Positions 1 through 8,463 of a DNA stretch of 64,000 bases are shown piece by piece. Numbering within the stretch: the first letter of the stretch is position 1; each line of letters opens with the position of its first letter. The DNA is from Mesorhizobium sp. Z1-4 (GTDB taxonomy: Bacteria; Pseudomonadota; Alphaproteobacteria; Rhizobiales; Rhizobiaceae): positions 1,240,400 through 1,304,399 of the forward strand of contig NZ_RCIO01000001.1 of the NCBI RefSeq assembly GCF_004000235.1, read 5' to 3'. The notes beneath the pieces were generated by a model. That model searched no databases. It worked only from the letters and a program-made list of their open reading frames with translations, and was not told the DNA's origin. The position numbers and the translations under genes are program-made.

Positions 1-1
1 A

Positions 2-1396
2 GCCAAGTTCAACAATGGCGAACGCGTCGAAGGCATCATCTTCAATCAGGTCAAGGGCGGTTTCACCGTCGATCTGGACGGCGCCGTGGCGTTCCTGCCG
101 CGCAGCCAGGTCGACATCCGGCCGATCCGCGACGTCACCCCGCTGATGCACAACCCGCAGCCGTTCGAAATCCTCAAGATGGACCGCCGCCGCGGCAACA
201 TCGTGGTTTCGCGCCGCACCGTGCTCGAGGAAAGCCGCGCCGAGCAGCGCTCGGAAATCGTGCAGAACCTCGAAGAGGGCCAGGTGGTCGACGGCGTGGT
301 CAAGAACATCACCGACTACGGTGCGTTCGTCGACCTCGGCGGCATCGACGGCCTGCTGCATGTCACCGACATGGCATGGCGCCGCGTCAACCACCCGACC
401 GAAATCCTGTCCATCGGCCAGACGGTCAAGGTGCAGATCATCCGCATCAACCAGGAAACCCATCGTATCTCGCTCGGCATGAAGCAGCTCGAGAAAGATC
501 CGTGGGAAGGCATCGGCGGCAAGTATCCGATCGGCAAGCGCGTCGGCGGCAAGGTGACCAACATCACCGACTACGGCGCATTCGTCGAGCTGGAGCCAGG
601 CATCGAAGGCCTGATCCACGTTTCGGAAATGTCCTGGACGAAAAAGAACGTCCATCCGGGCAAGATCCTGTCGACGACCCAGGAAGTCGATGTGGTCGTG
701 CTCGAGGTCGACCCTCAGAAGCGCCGCATCTCGCTTGGTCTCAAGCAGACGCTCGACAATCCGTGGGAAGCCTTCGCCAACAGCCACCCGGCAGGGTCGG
801 TTGTCGAAGGCGAGGTCAAGAACAAGACCGAGTTCGGTCTGTTCATCGGCCTCGACGGCGATGTGGACGGCATGGTCCATCTCTCCGATCTCGACTGGAA
901 CCGTCCGGGCGAGCAGGTGATGGAAGAGTACAATCGCGGCGACATGGTTCAGGCACAGGTGCTTGACGTCGACGTGGAGAAAGAGCGCATCTCGCTCGGC
1001 ATCAAGCAGCTCGGCCAGGATTCGGTCGGCGCGGCGGCTGCCTCGGGCGAACTGCGCAAGAACGCAGTGGTCACGGCGGAAGTCTTGGCGGTGAAGGATG
1101 GTGGGCTTGAGGTCAAGCTCGTCGACCATGACATGGAAACCTTCATCAAGCGTTCGGACCTTTCCCGCGACCGCGACGAGCAGCGTCCGGAGCGTTTCGC
1201 GGTCGGCCAGAAGGTCGATGCCCGCGTGACCACCTTCGACAAGAAGACGCGCCGCATCACGGTCTCGATCAAGGCTCTGGAAATCGCTGAAGAGAAGGAA
1301 GCGGTCGCGCAGTTCGGTTCAACCGACTCCGGCGCTTCGCTGGGCGACATTCTGGGCGCCGCGCTCAAGAAGCAGGGCGACAAAGAAGAGAAGTAG
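2..1396 (+). CDS. rpsA: 30S ribosomal protein S1, 3' part
   Basis: The reading frame is open from base 2 to a TAG at 1394-1396, giving 464 codons without the natural start, which lies before the window. Family S1 proteins of alphaproteobacteria have about 560-570 residues, so roughly the first 100 are missing. At least four S1 (OB-fold) repeats are visible, each beginning with a G-x-V-x-x-(I/V)-x-x-(Y/F)-G-(A/L)-F-V type signature, for example near 295-345, 545-600 and 800-860, each followed by an H-V/L-S-D/E-M/L motif. S1 binds mRNA on the 30S subunit and helps start translation. The repeat number and the acidic/lysine-rich C-terminus fit S1 rather than a single-domain RNA-binding protein. 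A strong intrinsic terminator follows 31 bp after the stop. Confidence 0.97.
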   Translation, partial: AKFNNGERVEGIIFNQVKGGFTVDLDGAVAFLPRSQVDIRPIRDVTPLMHNPQPFEILKMDRRRGNIVVSRRTVLEESRAEQRSEIVQNLEEGQVVDGVVKNITDYGAFVDLGGIDGLLHVTDMAWRRVNHPTEILSIGQTVKVQIIRINQETHRISLGMKQLEKDPWEGIGGKYPIGKRVGGKVTNITDYGAFVELEPGIEGLIHVSEMSWTKKNVHPGKILSTTQEVDVVVLEVDPQKRRISLGLKQTLDNPWEAFANSHPAGSVVEGEVKNKTEFGLFIGLDGDVDGMVHLSDLDWNRPGEQVMEEYNRGDMVQAQVLDVDVEKERISLGIKQLGQDSVGAAAASGELRKNAVVTAEVLAVKDGGLEVKLVDHDMETFIKRSDLSRDRDEQRPERFAVGQKVDARVTTFDKKTRRITVSIKALEIAEEKEAVAQFGSTDSGASLGDILGAALKKQGDKEEK

Positions 1397-1427
1397 TCTC
1401 CTCCCGCTTACTGCCTGAAAGACAGAA

Positions 1428-1456
1428 CCCCGCCGGAGCGATCCGGCGGGGTTTTT
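1428..1456 (+). terminator. rpsA intrinsic terminator
   Basis: A perfect 10-bp GC-rich stem (1428-1437 with 1442-1451), a GCGA tetraloop and a run of five T at 1452-1456 lie directly after rpsA. Confidence 0.92.
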
Positions 1457-1495
1457 CGTTGGAGGAGCGATAACTCCGCTATCAGCCACGTCGGA

Positions 1496-3274
1496 TCAGT
1501 GAGCCAGCATCTCGTCCACGATCTGCTCGACGCTTAGATCGGCCGGATAATAGGTTGGCCAATTCGTCAGTTCCTCCAGAAGCCCGGCGCGGTCGTCACC
1601 CCAATAGAGGTGGTAGTGACCGGCAGCGCCCGGCGCGATTTTGTGATCGCTGAATTGAATGTATTGCGGGGCGCCCGGATCGCCGTCCGCCTTCTTGAAG
1701 ATGAACCGCACGCCGCGGTTGCCCTTCTTGTAGGTCAGGATCTCATAACCGTCGCTGGCATAACGAGCTTTGAGCGGCCTGCCTTCCTCGTAGAAGGTCA
1801 GGGTGTCGCCGTCGATGGTAATGCGCTCGACGTTTGTCCGGTAGCCGGTCTCATAGTAGGCTTTGTATTCGGCGGCCGTACGGTCGCCGTTTTGGGCCTT
1901 CTTCTCCATCACCGGGTCGAGCGTACCGTCCTGCAGATAGGGGTAAACCGACTGCCAGTCGCCTTCCCAGTCCGCCAGGGTCCGGTGCTTGATCTGGTCG
2001 TCCTCGAAGTAACCTTTGTAGATCTGATCCGCAGCGTGATCATGTGCGTGCTCATGCCTGGCTTCTTCGCCTTCGTGGACCATACCCGACGCGCCCACCG
2101 CGACGATGTTGAAGGGCTTTCCGCCGACAGCTATTTCCCCGGCCCTGGTGAACTCCGCCGCGTGAACGGCGTGTATGACGCCCTTGAGCGGGTCGGTGAC
2201 GAAGATTTCATCGCCTGCCACCGCTATGCGCGGTCGCGGATCGCTCCAATGGCCGTCCATCGAATAAGGTTCGGTCAGCTTCAGCGAATTGGCGATCTTG
2301 CCTGAAAGAACGTTGATGCGGTTCAGCTTGCCATCCTCGGTGAAGACATATGCGAATTTGGCTCGCACCGGGTCGACCGCGAAATGCACGCGGCGGGTCG
2401 GCAGCTCGATGTATCGAAACGCGTCCGTGTCTTCCGGATCAACCAGAACCAGCGCAGAGGCACCGAAATTGCCCAGGAAGTATTGCAGGCCGCGGCCGCC
2501 GAGCAATGTCGAGACCTTGCCGTCCGGCAGGCTGTCGGCATAGGCGAGATGTTCGATTTTCGGGCCCGATGAGCCCCCCTGAACAATCAGAAGTCCCGTA
2601 TCGCAAGCGATTGCGATCAGATTGCCCGATGTCGCTTCACCGTGAAGGCCAGGGCACGGTGCGTCCTCGCCAGCGGGGTGACCATCAGGTCCGAGTGTGC
2701 GAATGCCGATGGGCAGATTGGATGGGTCGGCCGGGTCGGGGATGGTGACGAGCACTTCCTCGCCCAGCGCTATCGCGACGCCGTGGTGCGGCGCGGGCGT
2801 CTTCACCTCCCGAAGTGCAGGCTTCCCGGCATGGAGGTCATTCTCTCCGGCAATGCGGACGACACCCTCGCCGTCGAAGAAAATCGCGACCTGGCCGTGA
2901 TGATCGACAATGTGAACCGGGCGCTCGCCTTCCACCGAAACGTTCAGAAGTGCCGGAACCGTGATTTCGAGGTCACCGTGATCGCCATGGTCGTCGATTT
3001 CGATTCCGGTGTCGATTGCCTGCACAATGTTGCCGTCGCGCTGGGCCGCATAGACCGTGCGGCCGCTGCCGCTGGCATGAAGTGCAGCCGGCGCTTTCAG
3101 CGTGAAGCTGCCGATTGCATCTCCGTCGGCGGCGTCGATCACGCGGACAATTGGCTCGGCATGATCGCCGACAAACAGCCGCCAGACGCTCTTGCCGCTC
3201 TCTTCGGCGCTGGCGGGCGCCATGACCACCGCCATGGCCACCGCAAGCGCCGGCACCACTCCCATACGAGTCAT
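1496..3274 (-). CDS. AztD-ZinT fusion: periplasmic zinc chaperone
   Basis: 592 residues with an N-terminal signal peptide (cleavage probably after ASA, residue 23). Residues about 28-400 resemble AztD, the beta-propeller zinc metallochaperone of Paracoccus-type azt loci: LFVGDHAE near the start, a DDHGDH segment, and the CPGLHGEATSG motif. A His-rich linker (HEHAHDH) follows. Residues 430-592 are a complete ZinT domain, with HRTLADWEGDWQSVYPYL at its start and the three metal-ligand histidines expected from E. coli ZinT at H544, H553 and H555. Both parts bind periplasmic zinc and pass it to the substrate-binding protein of a zinc ABC importer, whose gene (znuA) lies just upstream on the same strand. 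The ATG at 3274 has AAGGAG eight bases upstream, and its own Zur-like box lies before that. The two families are usually encoded separately; the fusion is read directly from one uninterrupted frame. Confidence 0.88.
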   Translation of the reverse strand: MTRMGVVPALAVAMAVVMAPASAEESGKSVWRLFVGDHAEPIVRVIDAADGDAIGSFTLKAPAALHASGSGRTVYAAQRDGNIVQAIDTGIEIDDHGDHGDLEITVPALLNVSVEGERPVHIVDHHGQVAIFFDGEGVVRIAGENDLHAGKPALREVKTPAPHHGVAIALGEEVLVTIPDPADPSNLPIGIRTLGPDGHPAGEDAPCPGLHGEATSGNLIAIACDTGLLIVQGGSSGPKIEHLAYADSLPDGKVSTLLGGRGLQYFLGNFGASALVLVDPEDTDAFRYIELPTRRVHFAVDPVRAKFAYVFTEDGKLNRINVLSGKIANSLKLTEPYSMDGHWSDPRPRIAVAGDEIFVTDPLKGVIHAVHAAEFTRAGEIAVGGKPFNIVAVGASGMVHEGEEARHEHAHDHAADQIYKGYFEDDQIKHRTLADWEGDWQSVYPYLQDGTLDPVMEKKAQNGDRTAAEYKAYYETGYRTNVERITIDGDTLTFYEEGRPLKARYASDGYEILTYKKGNRGVRFIFKKADGDPGAPQYIQFSDHKIAPGAAGHYHLYWGDDRAGLLEELTNWPTYYPADLSVEQIVDEMLAH

Positions 3275-3289
3275 CTTCGTCTCTCCTTT

Positions 3290-3304
3290 ATGTTATTACA
3301 TTAC
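3290..3304 (-). promoter_or_regulatory. Zur-like operator of the aztD-zinT fusion gene
   Basis: On the minus strand the sequence GTAATGTAATAACAT lies just upstream of the AAGGAG of the fusion gene and after the znuA terminator. It shares the GTAAT/ATTAC half-site with the boxes between znuA and znuC. The sequence is seen; binding by Zur is inferred. Confidence 0.6.
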
Positions 3305-3314
3305 TATCGCAGTT

Positions 3315-3343
3315 AAAAAGAGAGGCGGGGACCACCCCGCCTC
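3315..3343 (-). terminator. znuA terminator
   Basis: A 9-bp stem (GAGGCGGGG at 3322-3330 pairing with CCCCGCCTC at 3335-3343) with a 4-base loop is followed on the minus strand by five T residues. It separates znuA from the downstream aztD-zinT gene, which therefore needs its own promoter. Confidence 0.8.
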
Positions 3344-3377
3344 GGACTTGTCCGGCAGCCGGCCGGTTCTTCGGTCT

Positions 3378-4376
3378 CTATCCGGCTTGTGACAGACAGT
3401 CGCGCAGCGATGAGGCCATACCGCGCAGCAGTTCGAAATAGAGCTCCGGCCCGTCTTCCAGTGCCGCGCCCAGCGGGTCGAGCACGCCAGAGCCGGCACC
3501 GGTGCCTTCGGTCGCGACAGCGACGAGCTTCGGCTCGAACTGCGGCTCGGAAAACACACAGGTCGCGCCGAGTTCGCGCACCCGGGCCTGAATCTCGCGC
3601 ATGCGCTCAACGCCCGGCATCACGTCAGGATTGACCGTGATCGACCCGGCGGCCTTCAGGCCGAAGCGGGCTTCGAAATACCGGTAGGCGTCGTGGAAGA
3701 CGACGAAAGGCATGTCCTTCACCGGCTCCAGCTCGGCGGTGAGTTCGGTGGTCAGCTCGCCCAGCCGGCTGCGAAGGGCCGCAGCGTTCGCCTCATAGGC
3801 GGCGGCGTTTTCAGGATCGGCCCCGGAAAGCGCTTCGGCGATCTCGTGAACCATCGCGGCCGCGTTTTGCGGGTCGAGCCAGATGTGCATGTCGAATTCG
3901 CCATGATGGTGGCCCGCATGCGCCTCGTCGCCATGATGGTTGTCATGATCATGACCAGCCTCTTCATGTGCGTGATCATCATGGTCATGCGCATGATCGT
4001 CGTGGTCATGAGCCTCGAAAGCGCCGCCTTCGCGGAACCGCAATTTGATCAGATCGTGCGCCTCGCCGAGCTCAACGACTTTGGCATCCGAGCCCAGTGT
4101 CTCGATCGCACCGTCGAGGAATGTCTCCATCTCGTGTCCGACCCAGAAGACAAAACTGGAGGCTTCGAGTGCAGCCGCATCCGAAGGCCGCAATGCATAG
4201 GTGTGCGGCGAACCAGCGCCGCGTACGAGCAGGTGCGGTGAGCCCGTGTCGCCCATCACGCCGGCGACCAGGGAATGAATCGGCTTGATGGATGCGACCA
4301 CGCCGTCCAATGCACTGGCGGGTGCCGGGAGTACAGCGAGGGCTGCTGCGAAACAAAGGGGGCGCAGGCGGGACAT
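3378..4376 (-). CDS. znuA: Zinc ABC transporter substrate-binding protein
   Basis: 332 residues with a signal peptide (cleavage near SALD, residue 22). It belongs to the cluster A-I (ZnuA/TroA) binding proteins: H58 in SPHTY and H164 in DMHIWLDP are the conserved zinc ligands, and between them residues 121-160 form the long His/Asp-rich loop typical of ZnuA and absent from manganese-specific members. Two late cysteines (GATCVF and LRDCL) match the disulfide of E. coli ZnuA. It binds Zn2+ in the periplasm and delivers it to ZnuB-ZnuC, encoded divergently 137 bp away. The ATG at 4376 has an ACGGAG ribosome site. An AztC-type naming is possible because an AztD domain is encoded next door, but the His-rich loop and znuCB partners support ZnuA. 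Confidence 0.93.
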   Translation of the reverse strand: MSRLRPLCFAAALAVLPAPASALDGVVASIKPIHSLVAGVMGDTGSPHLLVRGAGSPHTYALRPSDAAALEASSFVFWVGHEMETFLDGAIETLGSDAKVVELGEAHDLIKLRFREGGAFEAHDHDDHAHDHDDHAHEEAGHDHDNHHGDEAHAGHHHGEFDMHIWLDPQNAAAMVHEIAEALSGADPENAAAYEANAAALRSRLGELTTELTAELEPVKDMPFVVFHDAYRYFEARFGLKAAGSITVNPDVMPGVERMREIQARVRELGATCVFSEPQFEPKLVAVATEGTGAGSGVLDPLGAALEDGPELYFELLRGMASSLRDCLSQAG

Positions 4377-4407
4377 TCAAACTCCGTTCGTATCAGGTGT
4401 CGACGAC

Positions 4408-4425
4408 ATTACGTAATAACATTAC
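4408..4425. promoter_or_regulatory. Zur-like operator 1, znuA/znuC divergent promoter
   Basis: Two overlapping inverted repeats: ATTACGTAAT (4408-4417) and GTAAT-AAC-ATTAC (4413-4425). Their position between the divergent znuA and znuC genes and the linkage to a Fur-family gene (zur) support a zinc-uptake operator. Binding is inferred. Confidence 0.65.
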
Positions 4426-4435
4426 GTTCGATTGC

Positions 4436-4448
4436 GTTACGCTATAAC
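4436..4448. promoter_or_regulatory. Zur-like operator 2, nearer znuC
   Basis: A second short inverted repeat, GTTA-CGCTA-TAAC, lies 10 bp from operator 1 on the znuC side. One box per divergent promoter would be a common layout; this one is weaker and could be part of the same extended site. Confidence 0.45.
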
Positions 4449-4513
4449 GTGTGGCATAGCCATGCACAAGCCCTTCGGAAAAAATCACCGATACATACCA
4501 ACGACCGTTGACC

Positions 4514-5386
4514 ATGCTTGACGCCAGCCGCACTGCCGCACCGCTTGTCTCGCTTTCCGGGGCGGGAGTTTTCCGCAACGGCCGCTGGCTCGTGCGCGGC
4601 GTGGACATGACAATCCGGCCGGGCGAGATCGTGACCCTGATCGGACCCAACGGCTCGGGCAAAAGCACAACCGCGCGCATGGCGACCGGCATATTGAAGC
4701 CCGACGAGGGTTCGGTTTCGCAGCGGGCGGCGCTGCGCATCGGCTATGTGCCGCAACGGCTGGCGATCGACCGGTCGCTGCCGCTTTCGGTCAGCCGGCT
4801 GATGCGCCTGACGGGCCCGACGCCGCACGAAAAAATACACACGTCACTGGCGGCCGCCGGCGTCGCGCATCTGGAAAACGCGCAGGTTCATGACCTTTCG
4901 GGCGGTGAGTTTCAACGTGTGCTCCTGGCGCGCGCGATTGCACAGGAGCCCGACCTTCTGGTCCTCGACGAACCGGTGCAGGGTGTCGATTTCAACGGCG
5001 AAGTGGCGATGTACGAGCTGATCGGCATAATCCGCGACCGAGTGGGCTGCGGTGTTCTGCTGATTTCGCACGATTTGCACGTCGTTATGGCGGCGACAGA
5101 CACGGTGATCTGCCTCAATGGCCATGTCTGTTGCTCGGGTTCGCCTGAAAACGTCGCTGCAAGTGAAGAATACCGCAGCCTGTTCGGCGCGCGGGCGGCG
5201 GAGGCAGTGGCGTTCTACCGGCATCAGCACGACCACACCCATCTGCCCGACGGGCGCGTGAAACACGCAGATGGTTCGATTACCGAGCACTGCCACCCCG
5301 AAGACGGCCACCACGATCACGGCCATGACCAAGGGCATGATCATTCAGGCGCAGCCGGGCGGGCTAATGGAGGTGGCCATGCTTGA
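4514..5386 (+). CDS. znuC: Zinc ABC transporter ATP-binding protein
   Basis: 290 residues from the ATG at 4514; a TTG two codons earlier is possible but neither has a clear ribosome site. Walker A GPNGSGKST is at residues 44-52, the signature LSGGE at 128-132, and Walker B LLVLDEP at 148-154. The C-terminal 50 residues are rich in His, as in several ZnuC proteins, and may bind zinc in the cytoplasm. It powers zinc import through ZnuB. The stop overlaps the start of znuB by eight bases, so the two are translated together, and zur follows in the same operon. Confidence 0.93.
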   Translation: MLDASRTAAPLVSLSGAGVFRNGRWLVRGVDMTIRPGEIVTLIGPNGSGKSTTARMATGILKPDEGSVSQRAALRIGYVPQRLAIDRSLPLSVSRLMRLTGPTPHEKIHTSLAAAGVAHLENAQVHDLSGGEFQRVLLARAIAQEPDLLVLDEPVQGVDFNGEVAMYELIGIIRDRVGCGVLLISHDLHVVMAATDTVICLNGHVCCSGSPENVAASEEYRSLFGARAAEAVAFYRHQHDHTHLPDGRVKHADGSITEHCHPEDGHHDHGHDQGHDHSGAAGRANGGGHA

Positions 5387-6191
5387 CGACTTCTTCACAC
5401 GCGCGCTTCTCGCCGGGATCGGCGTCGCGGCCGTTGCGGGACCGTTGGGCTGCTTCATCGTATGGCGGCGCATGGCCTATTTCGGCGACACGATGGCGCA
5501 TTCTGCGCTGCTAGGCGTTGCGGTGTCGCTGCTTTTAAGCCTCAACCTCACCGCCGGTGTGTTCGCGGTTGCCGCGCTTGTTTCAGCGGCACTGATCATC
5601 TTGCAGCGGCGGCGAGCACTGTCATCCGACTCGCTGCTGGGTATCCTTTCGCACTCGACACTGGCATTGGGGCTCGTGATGGTGGCCGCGATGAGCTGGG
5701 TGCGCATCGACCTGATGGGGCTTCTCTTCGGCGACATACTTGCCGTGTCGAAGCTTGACCTTGCAATGGTCTATGGCGGCGGTGTTCTGGTGCTGGCGGC
5801 GCTGATCTATCTGTGGCGGCCGCTGCTTGCCGGCACGGTGAGCGAAGAAGTCGCCGAGGCCGAAGGGCTGTCGCCGCGGGTGTCGCAATTCGCATTCATG
5901 CTGCTGATGGCGGCGGTCATCGCGATCGCAATGCGCATCGTCGGCGTATTGCTGATCACTTCGCTGCTGATCATCCCCGCTGCAACAGCGCGGCGTTTTG
6001 CGGCGACGCCGGAGCAGATGGCGGTGATGGCAGCGTTCGTCGGAATTCTGGCGGCCGTCGGCGGTCTGTTCGGCTCGCTGAATTACGATACGCCATCCGG
6101 CCCGTCCATCGTGGTTGCGGCGCTGGTCATATTCCTGATCAGCATGGCACCGCTCCGCAATCGCGCCCTCAAAGGAGGCCAGAAGCCATGA
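5379..6191 (+). CDS. znuB: Zinc ABC transporter permease
   Basis: 270 residues from the ATG at 5379, chosen because GGAGG lies six bases upstream and it overlaps znuC by eight bases; a longer in-frame opening (from 5271) lies inside znuC. It is an ABC-3 family membrane protein with about eight hydrophobic segments and the family motif MAYFGDTMAHSALLG near residue 31. It forms the inner-membrane channel of the ZnuABC importer. The stop overlaps the zur start (ATGA at 6188-6191). Confidence 0.93.
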   Translation: MLDDFFTRALLAGIGVAAVAGPLGCFIVWRRMAYFGDTMAHSALLGVAVSLLLSLNLTAGVFAVAALVSAALIILQRRRALSSDSLLGILSHSTLALGLVMVAAMSWVRIDLMGLLFGDILAVSKLDLAMVYGGGVLVLAALIYLWRPLLAGTVSEEVAEAEGLSPRVSQFAFMLLMAAVIAIAMRIVGVLLITSLLIIPAATARRFAATPEQMAVMAAFVGILAAVGGLFGSLNYDTPSGPSIVVAALVIFLISMAPLRNRALKGGQKP

Positions 6192-6589
6192 CCGAGGCAA
6201 CCGCGCTCACACGCAACCAGTCGCTGGTGCACAACACGCTGCGCCAGGCGGACGGCCCGCTTTCGGCCTACACCATTCTCGACCGGCTGCGCGACGACGG
6301 CTTTCGCGCGCCGCTGCAGGTCTATCGGGCGCTCGACAAACTCACCAGCCTTGGCCTGGTGCACCGGCTGGAAAGCCTGAATGCTTTCGTTGCCTGCGCC
6401 GGCGAGCACCGGCACGGCGAGAACGAGCTGATCGCTTTCGCGATCTGCGAACGCTGCGGACAGGTTGAGGAGTTCGCCGATCCGGTGGTTTGCGAACGGC
6501 TCGAGGCATGGGCCGGCGACAACGCTTTCCATGCCGACAAGACGACGATCGAAATTCGCGGCAAATGCGCTGTCTGCCGCGCCGCCTAG
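6188..6589 (+). CDS. zur: Zinc uptake regulator, Fur family
   Basis: 133 residues with a winged-helix domain followed by the Fur-family dimer domain. The conserved CERCG (about residue 88) and CAVC (near the C-terminus) pairs are the structural zinc cysteines, and HRHGENELIAF supplies regulatory-site residues. When zinc is sufficient, Zur represses uptake genes. Its place as the last gene of znuCB-zur, with Zur-like boxes ahead of the operon, implies autoregulation. ATGA overlap with znuB. Confidence 0.92.
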   Translation: MTEATALTRNQSLVHNTLRQADGPLSAYTILDRLRDDGFRAPLQVYRALDKLTSLGLVHRLESLNAFVACAGEHRHGENELIAFAICERCGQVEEFADPVVCERLEAWAGDNAFHADKTTIEIRGKCAVCRAA

Positions 6590-6694
6590 CCCGGCAGGTG
6601 GCACATGCCGGAAAACACCTTCCCGCGACGCCACGTCCCTTTGCGTTGCGGGCGAAACCGACTATGAAGCGGGTCTGACAGGACGGAGCCTGCA

Positions 6695-7669
6695 ATGACG
6701 ATGATTTCCCCGAAACCCAAGCTGGTCACCGTGTTCGGCGGGTCGGGCTTTCTTGGCCGGCACGTGGTGCAGACGCTGGCGCGGCGCGGTTATCGCGTGC
6801 GGGTGGCCGTGCGCCGGCCGGACCTTGCAAATCACGTCACCTATCTCGGCAATGTCGGCCAGATCCAGCCGGTGCAGGCCAATCTGCGCGTGCGCTGGTC
6901 GGTCGACCGTGCGGTGCAGGACGCCGATCACGTGATCAATCTGGTCGCGATCCTGTTCGAGACCGGCCGCCAGACCTTCGATGCGGTGCAGGATTTCGGC
7001 GCCCGCGCTGTGGCAGAGGCTGCCCGCGCCACCGGCGCCAAGCTGACGCATGTCTCGGCAATCGGCGCCGATGCCGACAGCGAATCGGACTATGCGCGGA
7101 CCAAGGCGCTGGGCGAACAGGCGGTGCGCGAAACCGTGCGCGACGCGCTGATCGTGCGACCTTCGATCATCTTCGGACCCGAGGATCATTTCTTCAACCG
7201 CTTTGCCAATATGGCGCGCTTCAGCCCCGTTCTGCCGCTGATCGGCGGCGGGCAGACCAAATTCCAGCCGGTCTATGTCGGTGACGTCGCGGAGGCGATC
7301 GCGCGCCATGTCGATGGCGCAATCGACGGCAAGCAGACAGTCGAGCTCGGCGGCCCGGCGGTGCTGACGTTCCGCGAGTGCATGGAGGAGATGCTTGAGG
7401 TGATCGACCGCAAGCGGCTTCTCGTCAACGTGCCGTGGCCACTGGCCCGGCTGAAGGCATCCTTCCTCGGCCTCCTGCCCAACCCGCTGCTGACGGTCGA
7501 TCAGGTGAAGCTGCTGGAGACCGACAATGTCGTGTCGGCACAAGCAGTCAAGGACAGGCGCACCATTGAGGGGCTCGGCATCAAGCCGCGCACGCTGGAA
7601 GCGATTCTTCCGACCTATCTGTGGACCTACCGGCCGGCGGGCCAGTTCACCCGCAAGGTGGAAGGCTAA
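6695..7669 (+). CDS. NDUFA9-like SDR (complex I-associated NAD(P)-binding protein)
   Basis: 324 residues. An atypical extended short-chain dehydrogenase with the N-terminal nucleotide motif VFGGSGFLGRH (residues about 13-23) and an RxxDLA cofactor-discriminating segment. The family (NAD(P)H-binding, complex I NDUFA9 subunit type) is common in alphaproteobacteria; the mitochondrial relative is a matrix-arm subunit of NADH dehydrogenase. The catalytic YxxxK is present only loosely (DYARTKALGE), so a structural role is as likely as an enzymatic one. ATG at 6695 with a GGAG-type site. A TauE-like gene follows after six bases, suggesting one transcript. Confidence 0.85.
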   Translation: MTMISPKPKLVTVFGGSGFLGRHVVQTLARRGYRVRVAVRRPDLANHVTYLGNVGQIQPVQANLRVRWSVDRAVQDADHVINLVAILFETGRQTFDAVQDFGARAVAEAARATGAKLTHVSAIGADADSESDYARTKALGEQAVRETVRDALIVRPSIIFGPEDHFFNRFANMARFSPVLPLIGGGQTKFQPVYVGDVAEAIARHVDGAIDGKQTVELGGPAVLTFRECMEEMLEVIDRKRLLVNVPWPLARLKASFLGLLPNPLLTVDQVKLLETDNVVSAQAVKDRRTIEGLGIKPRTLEAILPTYLWTYRPAGQFTRKVEG

Positions 7670-7675
7670 GGCCGC

Positions 7676-8446
7676 TTGGAAGCGCTGACGGCGCTGCTGC
7701 CGGACGCGATTTCGGCGTCAGTCGCGGCGCTGCTGATCGCCGCCTCGTTCTTTACCTCGGCATTCACAGCCGCCTTCGGGCTCGGCGGCGGCGTCGCCAT
7801 GCTGGCGCTGCTTGGTGCCTTCCTGCCGGTTTCGGCCCTCATTCCCGTCCATGGTGCAGTGCAGCTCGGCTCCAACACAGGTCGCGCCTGGCATCAGCGC
7901 GAGCACATCCGCTATTCGATCACGGTACCATTCGTGATCGGCAGCATGGCGGGAGCTGCCGTCGGCGCACTGCTTGTGGTGCAACTTCCCGACGCGGTGC
8001 TGAAGCTGGCGCTCGGCCTGTTCATCGTGGTGATCACCTGGACCAAAATTCCCGGCATCGAGAATCTGCGCGGGGCGGGGCTGGCGATAGGCAGCGGCAT
8101 CATCGCGCTTGCCAACATGTTCTTCGGCGCCACGGGGCCGCTGTTGTCCGCATTTTTCGCGCAGATCATTCCCGACGACCGCAAGGCGCTGATCGCCACG
8201 CATGCGGCGGGCATGACCGTGCAGCACGCGCTCAAGGTGATCGCATTTACGGTCGCGGGATTTGCCTTCGCGCGCTGGCTGCCGCTGGTGGCGGCAATGA
8301 TCGCCGCCGGCTATCTCGGCACCATCTCCGGCTCGCGGCTCCTCGACAAAATGCCGGAGGAGCGCTTCCGCCTTTGGTTCCGCATCGTGGTGACGCTGCT
8401 GGCGCTTGACCTGATGCGACGCGGGCTGATGGCATTTTTCGGCTAA
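7676..8446 (+). CDS. TauE/SafE family anion permease
   Basis: 256 residues from a TTG start at 7676, six bases after the upstream stop and preceded by AAGG. It contains about eight hydrophobic helices and the duplicated TauE/SafE pattern: FTSAFTAAFGLGGGVAMLALLGAFLP in the first half and NMFFGATGPLLSAFF in the second. Family members move sulfite, sulfoacetate or other small organosulfur anions across the inner membrane. The substrate cannot be told from sequence, and no sulfur-metabolism gene is nearby. Confidence 0.85.
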   Translation: MEALTALLPDAISASVAALLIAASFFTSAFTAAFGLGGGVAMLALLGAFLPVSALIPVHGAVQLGSNTGRAWHQREHIRYSITVPFVIGSMAGAAVGALLVVQLPDAVLKLALGLFIVVITWTKIPGIENLRGAGLAIGSGIIALANMFFGATGPLLSAFFAQIIPDDRKALIATHAAGMTVQHALKVIAFTVAGFAFARWLPLVAAMIAAGYLGTISGSRLLDKMPEERFRLWFRIVVTLLALDLMRRGLMAFFG

Positions 8447-8463
8447 GACGCCTCTGCGATCAA

